Source of the DNA: JABDGM01 sp963738665
GTDB taxonomy: Bacteria; Planctomycetota; Planctomycetia; Pirellulales; Lacipirellulaceae
Reading direction: 5' to 3'
Assembly (NCBI GenBank): GCA_963738665.1
Contig: CAVTXL010000014.1
Span: 62,001 to 126,000, forward strand
Length of the DNA stretch: 64,000 bases
The notes beneath the pieces are model-generated. The model ran no database searches. It worked only from the letters and a program-made list of their open reading frames with translations, and had not been told where the DNA came from. Made by a program: the position numbers and the translations under genes. Shown piece by piece: positions 10,974 to 19,152 of the stretch (positions are counted from its first letter, which is position 1; each line of letters starts with the position of its first letter).

Positions 10974-12034
10974 ATGTACGCGACAGGCATTCGGAAGGGT
11001 CGTCGAACGAAGGGCCGTCGCGGCTTCACGTTCGCTGAATTGGCGGTATGTTCGGCGATTGCCGGCATGCTGTTCGTCTTTGCGGCCCCCGCCTTGAACA
11101 AAGGCCGCGACGGGGCGAACCGGCTCAGGTGCGAGAACAATTTGCGACAGCTTGCGCAGGCGCACTTGATGTACGCAAATGATCATGGCGGCTTTCCGCC
11201 GATGGCGCTGGCGTTCAACAGTATTTCTTATGTTCAAACACAGGGCGGCGGCCCGGGCGGGTGGTACGATGGGCACGGCTGGTACTCGCTGATCGGCCCG
11301 TATATTGGCGAGCCGGAGTGGGCCGCGATGCTCGATTTGACCGTCAGCATGAGCCATCCCAGAAACGCGGCAGCCCGTCGCGCGGGGTTGCGCTTGAAAA
11401 TACACGCCTGTCCAGCCGACATTGGGATGACGCGAAACGAATGGAACAGCAACAACTGGGCTCGCATTCGCAGCAATTACGTCGTCAATGCGGGAAATAC
11501 GAATTACGGGCAGCAAGCCCAAAGCAGTGTTCCATTTCTGGGAGCCCCATTTGCCGGCGGATCAATTACGCCGCTGCCAGCGATTACCGATGGCCTATCG
11601 AACACTTTGTTAATGTCGGAAATCGTCGTGTTTCCGGAATCGTTTATGACCTGGGGCGGCGCGTATTCCGAGGTCCAGACTTGCACGGGTGGGCAGACTT
11701 TCGTAGGCTTCAATCCACCCAACACCGCCGCACCGGACACGATCGGTTACGGAAGAACAGGCTTACTTGGTGAGGCGGTCGCTAGTGCGAAGTATGCCCA
11801 GCAGGGGATACCACAACCTCTCCAAGGGGCCCCGTCGTCTACGGTGTCGACAGCCATCGCCCCCCGCAGCAAGCACGCCGGCGGCATCAACGCCTCGCTC
11901 TGCGACGGCTCGGCCGGCTTCATCGCCGACGGGATCGACCCGGCCGTCTGGCGGGCGCTCTCCTCGCGCGGGGCAGCGACTTCGTCCCGCCCACGCAAAC
12001 AACCGCGCTTGCTGCTAAAGCAAAAGCCAAATGA
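10974..12034 (+). CDS. DUF1559 pseudopilin-like protein, copy 1
   Basis: A type IV pilin-like N-terminus (RRGFTFAELAVCSAIAGMLF) gives a prepilin peptidase site after Gly and one hydrophobic helix. The DUF1559 domain follows (CENNLRQLAQAHLMYANDHG) with its C-terminal H-X9-DG type motif (KHAGGINASLCDGSAGFI). Such proteins are massively expanded in planctomycetes; their function is unclear, with a surface or secretion-linked pseudopilin role assumed. ATG 10974 is preferred because the pilin motif begins about 15 residues later. One base is missing near 11970-11975 compared with copy 2 (11 nt against 12 in the aligned segment). Restoring it gives GSDFVPPTQTTALAAKAKAK and a TGA at 12032-12034, 11 nt before copy 2. 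Without it, the two genes read as one long chimera. Confidence 0.85.
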
Positions 12035-12044
12035 GGACGATTCC

Positions 12045-13103
12045 ATGTTACAACGCCCACTCCGCAGCGGGTTCACGTTCGCCGAGGTAACCGTCTGCGC
12101 GGCGATCGCCGGCATGCTGTTCGTCTTTGCGGCCCCCGCCTTGAACAAAGGCCGCGACGGGGCGAACCGGCTCAGCTGCGAGAACAATTTGCGACAGCTT
12201 GCGCAGGCGCACTTAATGTATGCGGCCGCGCACGGAGGGCTCCCGCCGATGGCGCTCTCATTCAGCAACGTCGATTATCAAACGACGCAGCCTGGTCCCG
12301 GCGGGTGGTACGACGGGCATGGATGGTACTCATTGATTGGTCCGTATATTGGCGAGCCGGAGTGGGCGAGCTCGATCAATTTTCGAATGTTTCGCTCAGT
12401 CCACCTGGATAACCAAGGTATGCGGCGCGGCGGATTGCGGTTGAAGATTTACGCCTGTCCGGCCGACATTGGACTGCAACGAGACGAATGGACATCCAAT
12501 TACTGGGCGCATGTTCTTGGGAACTACGTCGTGAATGCCGGGAATACGAACTATGGTCAAAGGCCTTCAAGCGTAGTTACGGGATCCTTGGATTTCCTCG
12601 GTGCGCCGTTTGCCGGCGGCACGATTTCGCCGCTGGCATCTGTAACGGACGGCCTGGCAAATACTTTGATGATGTCAGAAGTGCCTGTACTCACTGGCTG
12701 CAGTGCATGGGGCGGCGCCTATTCCAGCATCCAAAACAGCCTCGGTGGACAGATATTCACAGGGCTTACAACTCCAAATAACCATTCTCCCATAGGCGAC
12801 GGCATCGGCTATGGATGGGCGGGCAACGGTGATTGCGGCGGTTTCCTTAAGACGATCACTAGATATCGCGCTGCTGGAATTGATCCCCCACCTAGTCAAT
12901 CAGGCGGCAACCCAAAAGACACCTACATCGCCGCCCGCAGCCATCATCCCGGCGGGGTGAACGCTTCGCTCTGCGACGGCTCGGCCGGCTTCATTGCCGA
13001 CGCCATCGACCCAGCCGTCTGGCGGGCGCTGTCGTCGGCTAGTGGCAACGACTTCGTGCCGCCGACGCAGGCGGCGCCGCCGTTGAAGGCCAAAGCGAAG
13101 TAA
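12045..13103 (+). CDS. DUF1559 pseudopilin-like protein, copy 2
   Basis: Second tandem copy, intact, 352 residues. ATG 12045 follows GAGG at 12033-12036. The N-terminal pilin-type helix (SGFTFAEVTVCAAIAGMLFV) and the DUF1559 core are shared with copy 1, and the C-terminus has HHPGGVNASLCDGSAGFIAD and ends SGNDFVPPTQAAPPLKAKAK. Bases 12108-12212 are nearly identical to 11061-11165 in copy 1 (only one or two differences), whereas the central regions differ clearly. Recent duplication followed by divergence, or gene conversion of the 5' part, would explain this. The two are probably co-transcribed and may form alternative subunits of one assembly. Confidence 0.88.
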   Translation: MLQRPLRSGFTFAEVTVCAAIAGMLFVFAAPALNKGRDGANRLSCENNLRQLAQAHLMYAAAHGGLPPMALSFSNVDYQTTQPGPGGWYDGHGWYSLIGPYIGEPEWASSINFRMFRSVHLDNQGMRRGGLRLKIYACPADIGLQRDEWTSNYWAHVLGNYVVNAGNTNYGQRPSSVVTGSLDFLGAPFAGGTISPLASVTDGLANTLMMSEVPVLTGCSAWGGAYSSIQNSLGGQIFTGLTTPNNHSPIGDGIGYGWAGNGDCGGFLKTITRYRAAGIDPPPSQSGGNPKDTYIAARSHHPGGVNASLCDGSAGFIADAIDPAVWRALSSASGNDFVPPTQAAPPLKAKAK

Positions 13104-13124
13104 GCGCTGCCGCCGCGCTGGCTG

Positions 13125-14375
13125 CTATTTCCCCACGCGCCACAAGTTTGACTCCGTGCGCAGAAAGATCGTGCCGTCGTCGACCGCTGGCGAGGCGAGG
13201 GCCCGCTCACCCAGGTCGTTCTTCGCGATCAGCTCGTAGGTGGCGCCGGCTTTGACGACGCTCGTTACGCCCGCCTCGTTGAGAAAATAAACGCGCCCGT
13301 CGGCAAAGACGGGCGAGGCCGAGAAAGCGCCGCCCAGCCGCTCGGTCCAATGCGGCTGGCCGGTGCGGGCGTCGAGGCAGGTCGCGACGCCGTTGTCCGA
13401 GACGTAATACAACTCGTCGCCCACGACCAGCGGCGACGGCGTCAGCGATACGCTCCGATTTGTCTTCCAGCGGACGCTGCCAGAGTCGGTGACGTCGCCC
13501 CGGGCGCCGGACGGGTCGATGGCCAACAAGCTGGCTTTGCCGTAGCCGGTGCACACGAAGAGGAGACCGTGGGCGAACACGGGCCGCGGCACGACGGAAA
13601 ATCCGTCGCCGTAGCGCACGCGCCAGATTTCGCGGCCAGTATCCGGATCGTACGCGCCGACAAAGCCGCTGGCCTGGCTAACGACTTGCTTCTCGCCGTT
13701 CACGGCGATCACCAGCGGCGTGCTGAAGGAAAAAAAGTTCATGACTTTCATTTTTTCGCGCGGGCTTTTCCACCGAACCCGGCCGTTCGATCGTTCGATA
13801 GCGACCAGAAATGGATCTTCGATGCCGTCGCAACTGTAAACGAGTGTGTCGCCAAACACGATCGGCGAGCCGCCGTTGCCGTTCTGCGGCGCGTACTTGA
13901 GCTCTGTTTGCCGCCACAGCACGTTGCCGACCAGGTCGAGCGCCGCGGTGCCCATGTGGCCGAAGTGGACGTAGACCCGGCCGGCGGAAACCAGCGGCGT
14001 CGGGCTGGCCACGCTGTTCTTCTCGTTCATGGCCTTGGCTTCGTCGACGGTCCCCTGGAGCGCTTCGACGTTCCACACGATATTGCCGCTCGCGGCCTCG
14101 ACACACAGCACGCGGAGCGAAACGCCGCCGCCGGCCAATTCGAGCGGCACGCCGGTCGTGACGTAGATGCGTCCGTCGACCAGCACGGGCGATGACCAGC
14201 CGCGACCGGGAATCGCCTGCTTCCAAGCGACGTTTTCCGTCGCGCTCCACTTCACCGGCACGCCGCTGGCGGCCGACAGGCCTTGCCCAGTCGGCCCACG
14301 AAACTCGGGCCAGTTTTCGCCGGAAGCAAACGGGCCGCACAGCAAACACAGCATCAAGGCGCCAATCAGCCGCAT
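13125..14375 (-). CDS. Exported PQQ-like beta-propeller protein (BamB-like)
   Basis: Intact protein of 416 residues. The signal peptide MRLIGALMLCLLCGPFASG is followed by NWPEFRGPTGQGLS, a motif that starts many planctomycete PQQ-repeat proteins. Propeller blades with the W/DxxTG pattern follow: LCVEAASGNIVWNVEA, LVAIERSNGRVRWKSP, VGAYDPDTGREIWRVRYG, ATCLDARTGQPHWTERLG. It should sit in the periplasm or be secreted. The repeats resemble both BamB and PQQ-dependent dehydrogenases, but no dehydrogenase active-site segment is obvious, so a scaffolding or ligand-binding role is more likely than an enzymatic one. It is convergent with the DUF1559 pair, with 21 nt between the stops and no clear terminator there. 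Confidence 0.85.
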   Translation of the reverse strand: MRLIGALMLCLLCGPFASGENWPEFRGPTGQGLSAASGVPVKWSATENVAWKQAIPGRGWSSPVLVDGRIYVTTGVPLELAGGGVSLRVLCVEAASGNIVWNVEALQGTVDEAKAMNEKNSVASPTPLVSAGRVYVHFGHMGTAALDLVGNVLWRQTELKYAPQNGNGGSPIVFGDTLVYSCDGIEDPFLVAIERSNGRVRWKSPREKMKVMNFFSFSTPLVIAVNGEKQVVSQASGFVGAYDPDTGREIWRVRYGDGFSVVPRPVFAHGLLFVCTGYGKASLLAIDPSGARGDVTDSGSVRWKTNRSVSLTPSPLVVGDELYYVSDNGVATCLDARTGQPHWTERLGGAFSASPVFADGRVYFLNEAGVTSVVKAGATYELIAKNDLGERALASPAVDDGTIFLRTESNLWRVGK

Positions 14376-14574
14376 GGTGGAAACCTATTGTGGGGTCGAT
14401 GTTCCTAGCGAATCGTCTGCCGCATTATCATGCCTGAACGGACGGCGATTGACAACCGTGAAAGCGCGGCCAAACGCCGTCCGGAAGGGCTTTAATCGGC
14501 CAGGCCAGTCGCCAAAAGGCGATCTGGTATATTACCTCTTTCATCATTTCCTAGCCGGACGGAAGGAAGCTCGA

Positions 14575-14901
14575 ATGCAAGCCTGGTTGTTCCTCGCGGC
14601 GGCGATTGCGCTGGAAGTGGCCGGTACGACGTCGATGAAGCTCAGTGACGGGCTGTCGAAGTTGCTGCCGACGACACTCGTATGTGTCTGCTACGCCGGC
14701 GCTTTTGCGTCGATGAGTTTTGCGCTGCGGAAGCTCGACGTCAGCGTCGTCTATGCGATTTGGTCGGGCGTGGGGACGGCGGCCATTGCCCTGATTGGCG
14801 CGGCATGTTTTCGCGAAAACATGAACCTGGTCAAACTTGTCAGCCTGGCCCTAATCATCGTCGGGGTCGTGGGCTTGAATCTGGCTGGCTCCCGGCACTA
14901 G
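14575..14901 (+). CDS. Small multidrug resistance (SMR) family transporter, EmrE/Qac-like
   Basis: 108 residues with four membrane helices, the standard SMR size. The invariant glutamate that binds protons and cationic drugs is present at residue 14 (MQAWLFLAAAIALEVAGTTS). The TM3 signature VYAIWSGVGTAAIALIG contains the conserved Trp and GxG. SMR proteins form dual-topology dimers in the inner membrane and export quaternary ammonium compounds or other cations in exchange for protons. YAIWSGVG is closer to the EmrE/Qac group than to guanidinium exporters (Gdx), which have WTGIG, but specificity cannot be settled from sequence. ATG 14575 follows GGAAGGAAGC, a plausible ribosome binding site. 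It stands alone, with divergent upstream sequence. Confidence 0.92.
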   Translation: MQAWLFLAAAIALEVAGTTSMKLSDGLSKLLPTTLVCVCYAGAFASMSFALRKLDVSVVYAIWSGVGTAAIALIGAACFRENMNLVKLVSLALIIVGVVGLNLAGSRH

Positions 14902-14952
14902 GCGCCGGTTTCGAGTATACTGGGGCCAGCTGGGAATTCTCAAGGAGCGATT

Positions 14953-16774
14953 ATGGGACTCCGCCATCCACGCGATTTGAACTTAGTATTCCCCCTCTCC
15001 CTCCGGGAGAGGAGCGGCGTGAGGGCGCCTTGGCAAAGAGCTGGGCACCCACACCCTGCTGGCTCTCGCGCAGGGGCTACGAGGGCGCAGCCTCGTCTTT
15101 CCTGCGATCACGCTATGTGCAATCTGTTTGTCCGCGTCGCAGGTCGTCGCCAAGGATTATTTCTTCACGATCGGCGGCGGCTACAATCCGACCGGCAACC
15201 AGGTCTCGCTCGAGAAGAATGTCATCTTCATGCAGAGCGTGCTGGCCGAGAAGCGGCCCGACCATCCGCCGCACGACATATATTTCGCCGACGGCGACGA
15301 CGCCGAGCGCAACGTGCATTTTCGCGACCCCGATTTTGACAAAACGTGCCCGCCCGCGCGGCGGATGATGGCCGAAATATTCGGCGACGTCGAGGCGATG
15401 GACTACGTCTATCGCAATCATGAAATCGAGGGCGTGACCGGCCCCGCGACTCGGGACGTGCTCGAACAGCGGTTTCGCGAGTTAGCGCGGCAACTGAAAG
15501 CGGGTGACCGGCTGATCGTGTATGCGACCGGCCACGGCGGGCCGGCCGTGCCGTTGCGCGGCGGTCGGCGGCGCGGCGGCGGCGGGACACGCGGCGTGGC
15601 GGGCCGCGGCCGCGGCAATCCGCAAAACACGACGCTCTATACCTGGGACGACGGCCGCATTCCGGCCAGCGATTTCACCGCCTGGCTGGCCGACTTCCGC
15701 CCCGACGTGACCATCGTCCTGATCATGGTGCAATGCCACTCGGGCGGATTCGCGAACACGATCTTCGATCAGGCGAATCCGGCGCAGGAACTGGCGCCGC
15801 ACGAGCGGTGCGGGTTCTTCTCGCAGGTTTACGACCGGGCGGCCGCCGGCTGCACGCCCGACGTCGACGAGGCCGATTACCAGGAATACAGCAGCTTTTT
15901 CTGGGCGGCGCTGGCCGGCCGGACGCGGGCCGGCGCCAAGCTGGCGAACGTTGATTACGATCACAACGGCGAAGTCTCCTTCGCCGAAGCGCACGCCTAC
16001 GCCGTACTGGCCAGCGACACCATCGACATTCCCGTGCGGACGACCGAAGCGCTGTTGCGGACGTACAGCCGGGCCGAGGGTGTGGAAACGATTGCCAACT
16101 CGCCCCAGGATCAAACTTTCGGGCCGCGGCGCGGCGGGCGCGGCCGAGGCGGTGCGTCGGCCGAGCTCGAGCAGCCAACGGATAAACAAGGGGACAGCGG
16201 CGGTAACCAAGAGCCGCCGGCGGATCTGATGCGAATGTCCGGGCCGCTATCGCGGCTGGCGGCGATCGCCCGGCCGGATCAGCGGGCCATCTTGGAGCAG
16301 TTGCCGTTACGGCTAGGTCTGGGCGGCGCCGCCACGGTGGAAGACGTGCGACGACGATTGGAACGCGCGAATAGCGATATTAGTGCGGCCAGGCGGCGCT
16401 CGGGCGCGGCGGCGCAGAGCGATACGGAAGCGTTAAACGAAGTCCGCGACGAGGTCCGCCGCATCTGGCCGGAGCTGAATTCTGACCTCACGCCGACGGC
16501 GATGTCGCTCACGAGCGAGCGGGCCGACGAGTTTGCTTCTCGCGTCGGCGCGATGCCGTCCTTCCGGAATTACGAGACCGCGCACGCGGCCGAGAAGAAA
16601 GCATCCGACGCGCAGCTCGACGCCGAGCGGATGGAGGCCAAGGTGCAGCGGCTGCTGCGAACGTGTGAAGACGTGGTGCTGGCGGCCAATTTACCCAAAG
16701 TGGCAACGCCGGAGATCATGGCCCGCTACGAGCGGCTGCTCAAGTTGGAAGAAGCGACACTGGCTGGCAATTGA
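14953..16774 (+). CDS. Caspase-like (clan CD) protein with EF-hand, repeat-disrupted N-terminus
   Basis: ATG 14953 has an excellent AAGGAG upstream, but the start region contains a CCTCTCCC/GGGAGAGG hairpin and the frame changes before 15060. A signal peptide core (FPAITLCAICLSASQVVA) then leads into an intact ~550-residue domain. YATGHGG and VQCHSGGFA supply a His/Cys dyad spaced as in caspase/legumain-fold peptidases. An Arg/Gly-rich insert (about 15553-15625) separates them. Further on, DYDHNGEVSFAEA matches the EF-hand loop with Asp, Asp, Asn and Glu at ligand positions, suggesting calcium dependence, as in some metacaspases. A second RG-rich patch (GPRRGGRGRGG) precedes a long helical C-terminus. 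It is probably an exported calcium-regulated cysteine peptidase; substrate unknown. TTG 15128 is an alternative start. Confidence 0.6.
14994..15012 (+). repeat. CCTCTCCC/GGGAGAGG hairpin repeat
   Basis: An 8-bp perfect stem (CCTCTCCC, loop TCC, GGGAGAGG) falls between the ribosome binding site/start and the signal peptide of the caspase-like gene. It is the same family as the element at 19745-19840. Such units are widespread intergenic repeats in several phyla, from memory. Confidence 0.7.
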
Positions 16775-16815
16775 GCGCAACCCGTTCCTGCGCTCTGCCT
16801 GGAATCGCGTATCCC

Positions 16816-16830
16816 GGCCGCTCTGCGGCC
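16816..16830. repeat. GGCCGC-TCT-GCGGCC hairpin (GCAGAGC-core family)
   Basis: A perfect 6-bp stem around a TCT loop sits between two convergent genes. On the other strand the core is GCAGAGC, identical to the cores of the hairpins at 45843-45888, 50779-50827 and 63650-63668. There is no T-run, so it does not look like an intrinsic terminator. Confidence 0.6.
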
Positions 16831-16855
16831 CGTCCATCGCCTGGTAATTTAAGTG

Positions 16856-17413
16856 TCAGATGAGTCTACGGGCGTAAATAAACCGATCGTCGCCGGGCGC
16901 ATAGAAATCCGCCAGCCGGGCGGCAAGCGTGTAGCCGTTGCGTTCGTAGAATGCACGTGTTGGCAGGTACTTCTCTTGGCCCGACGTGTCGAGATAGATC
17001 GCCCGGCCGCCGGCCGCGGCGATTCGGGCTTCCGTGGCCGCGAGAATCTGCCGGCCAATGCCGTGCCGCTGATGGCTGGGCTCGACGGCGATCCAGAACA
17101 AATCGTAGCTGCCGATCGTGCAGGCGATCGGGCCAAAGCAGGAGTAGCCGATCAATTGGCCCGCGCTAGTTTCCGCGAACAGGAATTCGTAGCCGCTCAC
17201 TGGCCCCTTGGCGAGTCGCTCGTCGACCAGTTCGACGGCGATCTCGATTTCCTCGTCGCGAAAGAAGCCGGTCCGCTCGACGAGCTGACGGATCGCGTGG
17301 CGGTCGGCAGGGACGACGGCGTCTCGGTAGTGCAACATGGGTTCAGAAGTTGAATGCTGAGTCGCATTCTCTGCCACCGCAGCGTTGGCAACGATTGTTG
17401 ATTCGATGTTCAT
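16856..17413 (-). CDS. GNAT-family N-acetyltransferase
   Basis: Intact 185-residue acetyl-CoA dependent acetyltransferase. The core motif A is IAVEPSHQRHGIGRQILAAT (Q/RxxGxG/A pyrophosphate loop), preceded by the beta-strand LIGYSCFGPIACTIGSYDLF and followed by ARAFYERNGYTLAARLADFY, the usual GNAT C-terminal strand. The start ATG overlaps the stop of the upstream GNAT-HDAC gene by ATGA, so it is the last gene of a coupled minus-strand operon (two ATP-grasp ligases, GNAT-HDAC, GNAT). The substrate is unknown. In context it most likely acetylates an amino group of the small molecule made by the operon, as beta-lysine acetyltransferase does next to lysine 2,3-aminomutase in acetyl-beta-lysine producers; that analogy is an inference. 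Confidence 0.88.
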   Translation of the reverse strand: MNIESTIVANAAVAENATQHSTSEPMLHYRDAVVPADRHAIRQLVERTGFFRDEEIEIAVELVDERLAKGPVSGYEFLFAETSAGQLIGYSCFGPIACTIGSYDLFWIAVEPSHQRHGIGRQILAATEARIAAAGGRAIYLDTSGQEKYLPTRAFYERNGYTLAARLADFYAPGDDRFIYARRLI

Positions 17414-19152
17414 TTTTTTCCCCCCGTAGTATCGGCAAGGCCTCGAAAGAAATGCCGCGCATTGGTGCCAAGCGTGCGCGTGCGGTAGCCCCCTTCTTGT
17501 ACGACCAGCGTCGGCAGCCGCAGTTCGGCGATCAACCGGCCGTTGGCCTCAAAATCGGTTGCGATCAAGCTCCAGGAGCCGGTCGGGTCGCCCTTGGCTG
17601 GATCCAGGCCGAGCGCCACGATGAGAATCGCCGGCTTGAATGCCGCGACCCGCTTGATCGCCCGCCCCAGTGCGACGCGATACTGTGCGCCATCCTGTTT
17701 TTCCGGCAGCGGCAAATTGAGGTTATATCCGTCGCCCCCGCCGCTGCCGCGTTCGTCGGCGAAGCCCGTGAAATAGGGGTAGGCGAAGTCGGGATTGCCA
17801 TGAATGGAGACCGTCAGCACGTCGGCCCGCTCGTAGAAGATGTCCTGCTGCCCGTTGCCGTGGTGATAATCGATATCAAGGATGGCCACCTTCCCCAGAT
17901 GCGACAGGTAATTGGCCGCGATGGCCGCGTTGTTGAAGTAGCAAAAGCCGCCGAACGAGCGGCGCTCGGCGTGATGGCCGGGCGGCCGGACGAGCGAATA
18001 GGCGAGCCGGCGCCCGGCGACAATTTCGCTGGCCGCCGTGAGCGTGCAATCGACCGCCCGCCGCGCGGCGAGGAAGGCATTGCCGTTGAGCGGGGTGAAC
18101 GTGTCGATGCAGTAGTAACCGGCCCGCATCGACAGGTCCTTCGGCGGCCGGGCCTGGTTGCGAATGGGAAACACGTAGGGATAAACCGACGAGCCGGCCG
18201 GCACGCGAGCGCAGGCGTTTTTCAAATACAGCACGTAATCGGTATCGTGCACCGCCGTGATATGCCGCAACGGAAACTCCTTCACAGGCACGCGCTGAAC
18301 CAGGCCGCTCGGCTCCAGCTCGCTGAGAATCGCTTTGATCCGCACCGGCGACTCGACGTAGCCCCGCTCGCGGACGTGATGAATGTCATGCCGGTCGTTC
18401 ACGGTCATCACGATCACTTCGCGCGCAGCGCTTGCGACACGCGGCAGCGCCGGCGGATTCGCTTTGGCCTTGCGAAGCTCGCGAAAGCGCAGCGGATCGC
18501 GAAACGACGCGACGACCGAATCGATGTACGCGGGCGGACAGATTTTGGCGTACTTGCGTTCCAAAATCGCCCGCACAACCGGCCGGACCAAGGCCGCTTT
18601 GGGCGGCGCCTCACGGCCGAGGCCGTCGTACATCAGGTACGGAAGCAGGGTAGACGCTACGCCGGGAATCGGTTTTTCGTAGTCAGTGCCCACATACGGG
18701 CGGGCGCCGTACCGTTCGTAAAACCTCAAGCGGGCGGCGTTTTGGCGACGCAGCGCGACATCGGGACAGCCCGTCGCATCGTCGGGTAGGCATTCATAGA
18801 ACAAGCCGTGCGAGCCGTGGGCGGCCGCGTCGTCGCGGACCGTTTCGTACAGGGCCGCGCCCACTCCCCGGCCCGGCACTCTTTTGGCCGTCGCCAAATA
18901 ATCGAGGTACGAAAACTTCAGTTGCGGGTCGTGCATCACGATCGCGAATCCAAGCACCTGCCCGCGGGCATTTTCGGCAACGAACAAAAACGTGCGAAAA
19001 CCCTTGTAGAACGAATTGCGGAGCCGCTCGACGAGGTTTTCAATATCGGCCGGGGCGGCTGCGAAGTGCTCGTGATAGATGGACTCGACGGCGCGGATCG
19101 CCGCTTGGTCGACCGGTAGTGCGTCGTCATAGATACGCCGAATGCGAAACAT
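17410..19152 (-). CDS. GNAT acetyltransferase-HDAC family deacetylase fusion
   Basis: 580 residues from ATG 19152. Residues ~1-200 form a GNAT domain (QVLGFAIVMHDPQLKFSYLD, AKRVPGRGVGAALYETV as the acetyl-CoA loop). Residues ~235-575 are a class II HDAC/acetylpolyamine amidohydrolase domain with all hallmarks: PPGHH (His pair), FCYFNNAAIAA, LDIDYHHGNG (zinc Asp and His), ALGLDPAKGDPTG (second zinc Asp) and EGGYR (catalytic Tyr), so deacetylase activity is expected. A protein carrying both acetyl-adding and acetyl-removing folds suggests protection/deprotection chemistry on an amine, or switching of a modified protein. Its start overlaps the upstream ATP-grasp gene by 26 nt and its stop overlaps the next GNAT by ATGA. 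No frame change occurs in 1.7 kb. Confidence 0.9.
   Translation of the reverse strand: MFRIRRIYDDALPVDQAAIRAVESIYHEHFAAAPADIENLVERLRNSFYKGFRTFLFVAENARGQVLGFAIVMHDPQLKFSYLDYLATAKRVPGRGVGAALYETVRDDAAAHGSHGLFYECLPDDATGCPDVALRRQNAARLRFYERYGARPYVGTDYEKPIPGVASTLLPYLMYDGLGREAPPKAALVRPVVRAILERKYAKICPPAYIDSVVASFRDPLRFRELRKAKANPPALPRVASAAREVIVMTVNDRHDIHHVRERGYVESPVRIKAILSELEPSGLVQRVPVKEFPLRHITAVHDTDYVLYLKNACARVPAGSSVYPYVFPIRNQARPPKDLSMRAGYYCIDTFTPLNGNAFLAARRAVDCTLTAASEIVAGRRLAYSLVRPPGHHAERRSFGGFCYFNNAAIAANYLSHLGKVAILDIDYHHGNGQQDIFYERADVLTVSIHGNPDFAYPYFTGFADERGSGGGDGYNLNLPLPEKQDGAQYRVALGRAIKRVAAFKPAILIVALGLDPAKGDPTGSWSLIATDFEANGRLIAELRLPTLVVQEGGYRTRTLGTNARHFFRGLADTTGGKK

Noticed and set aside
10755..13103. 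One 782-residue protein spanning both DUF1559 genes
   Set aside because: Two pilin-type N-termini and two C-terminal motifs are present, and one missing base near 11970 explains the fusion; copy 1 regains a matching C-terminus and stop when it is restored.
17350..18789. Long open frame (479 codons) on the plus strand opposite the GNAT-HDAC gene
   Set aside because: It is antisense to a gene with complete, conserved motifs, its translation is Arg-rich and matches no family; high GC makes such open antisense frames common.
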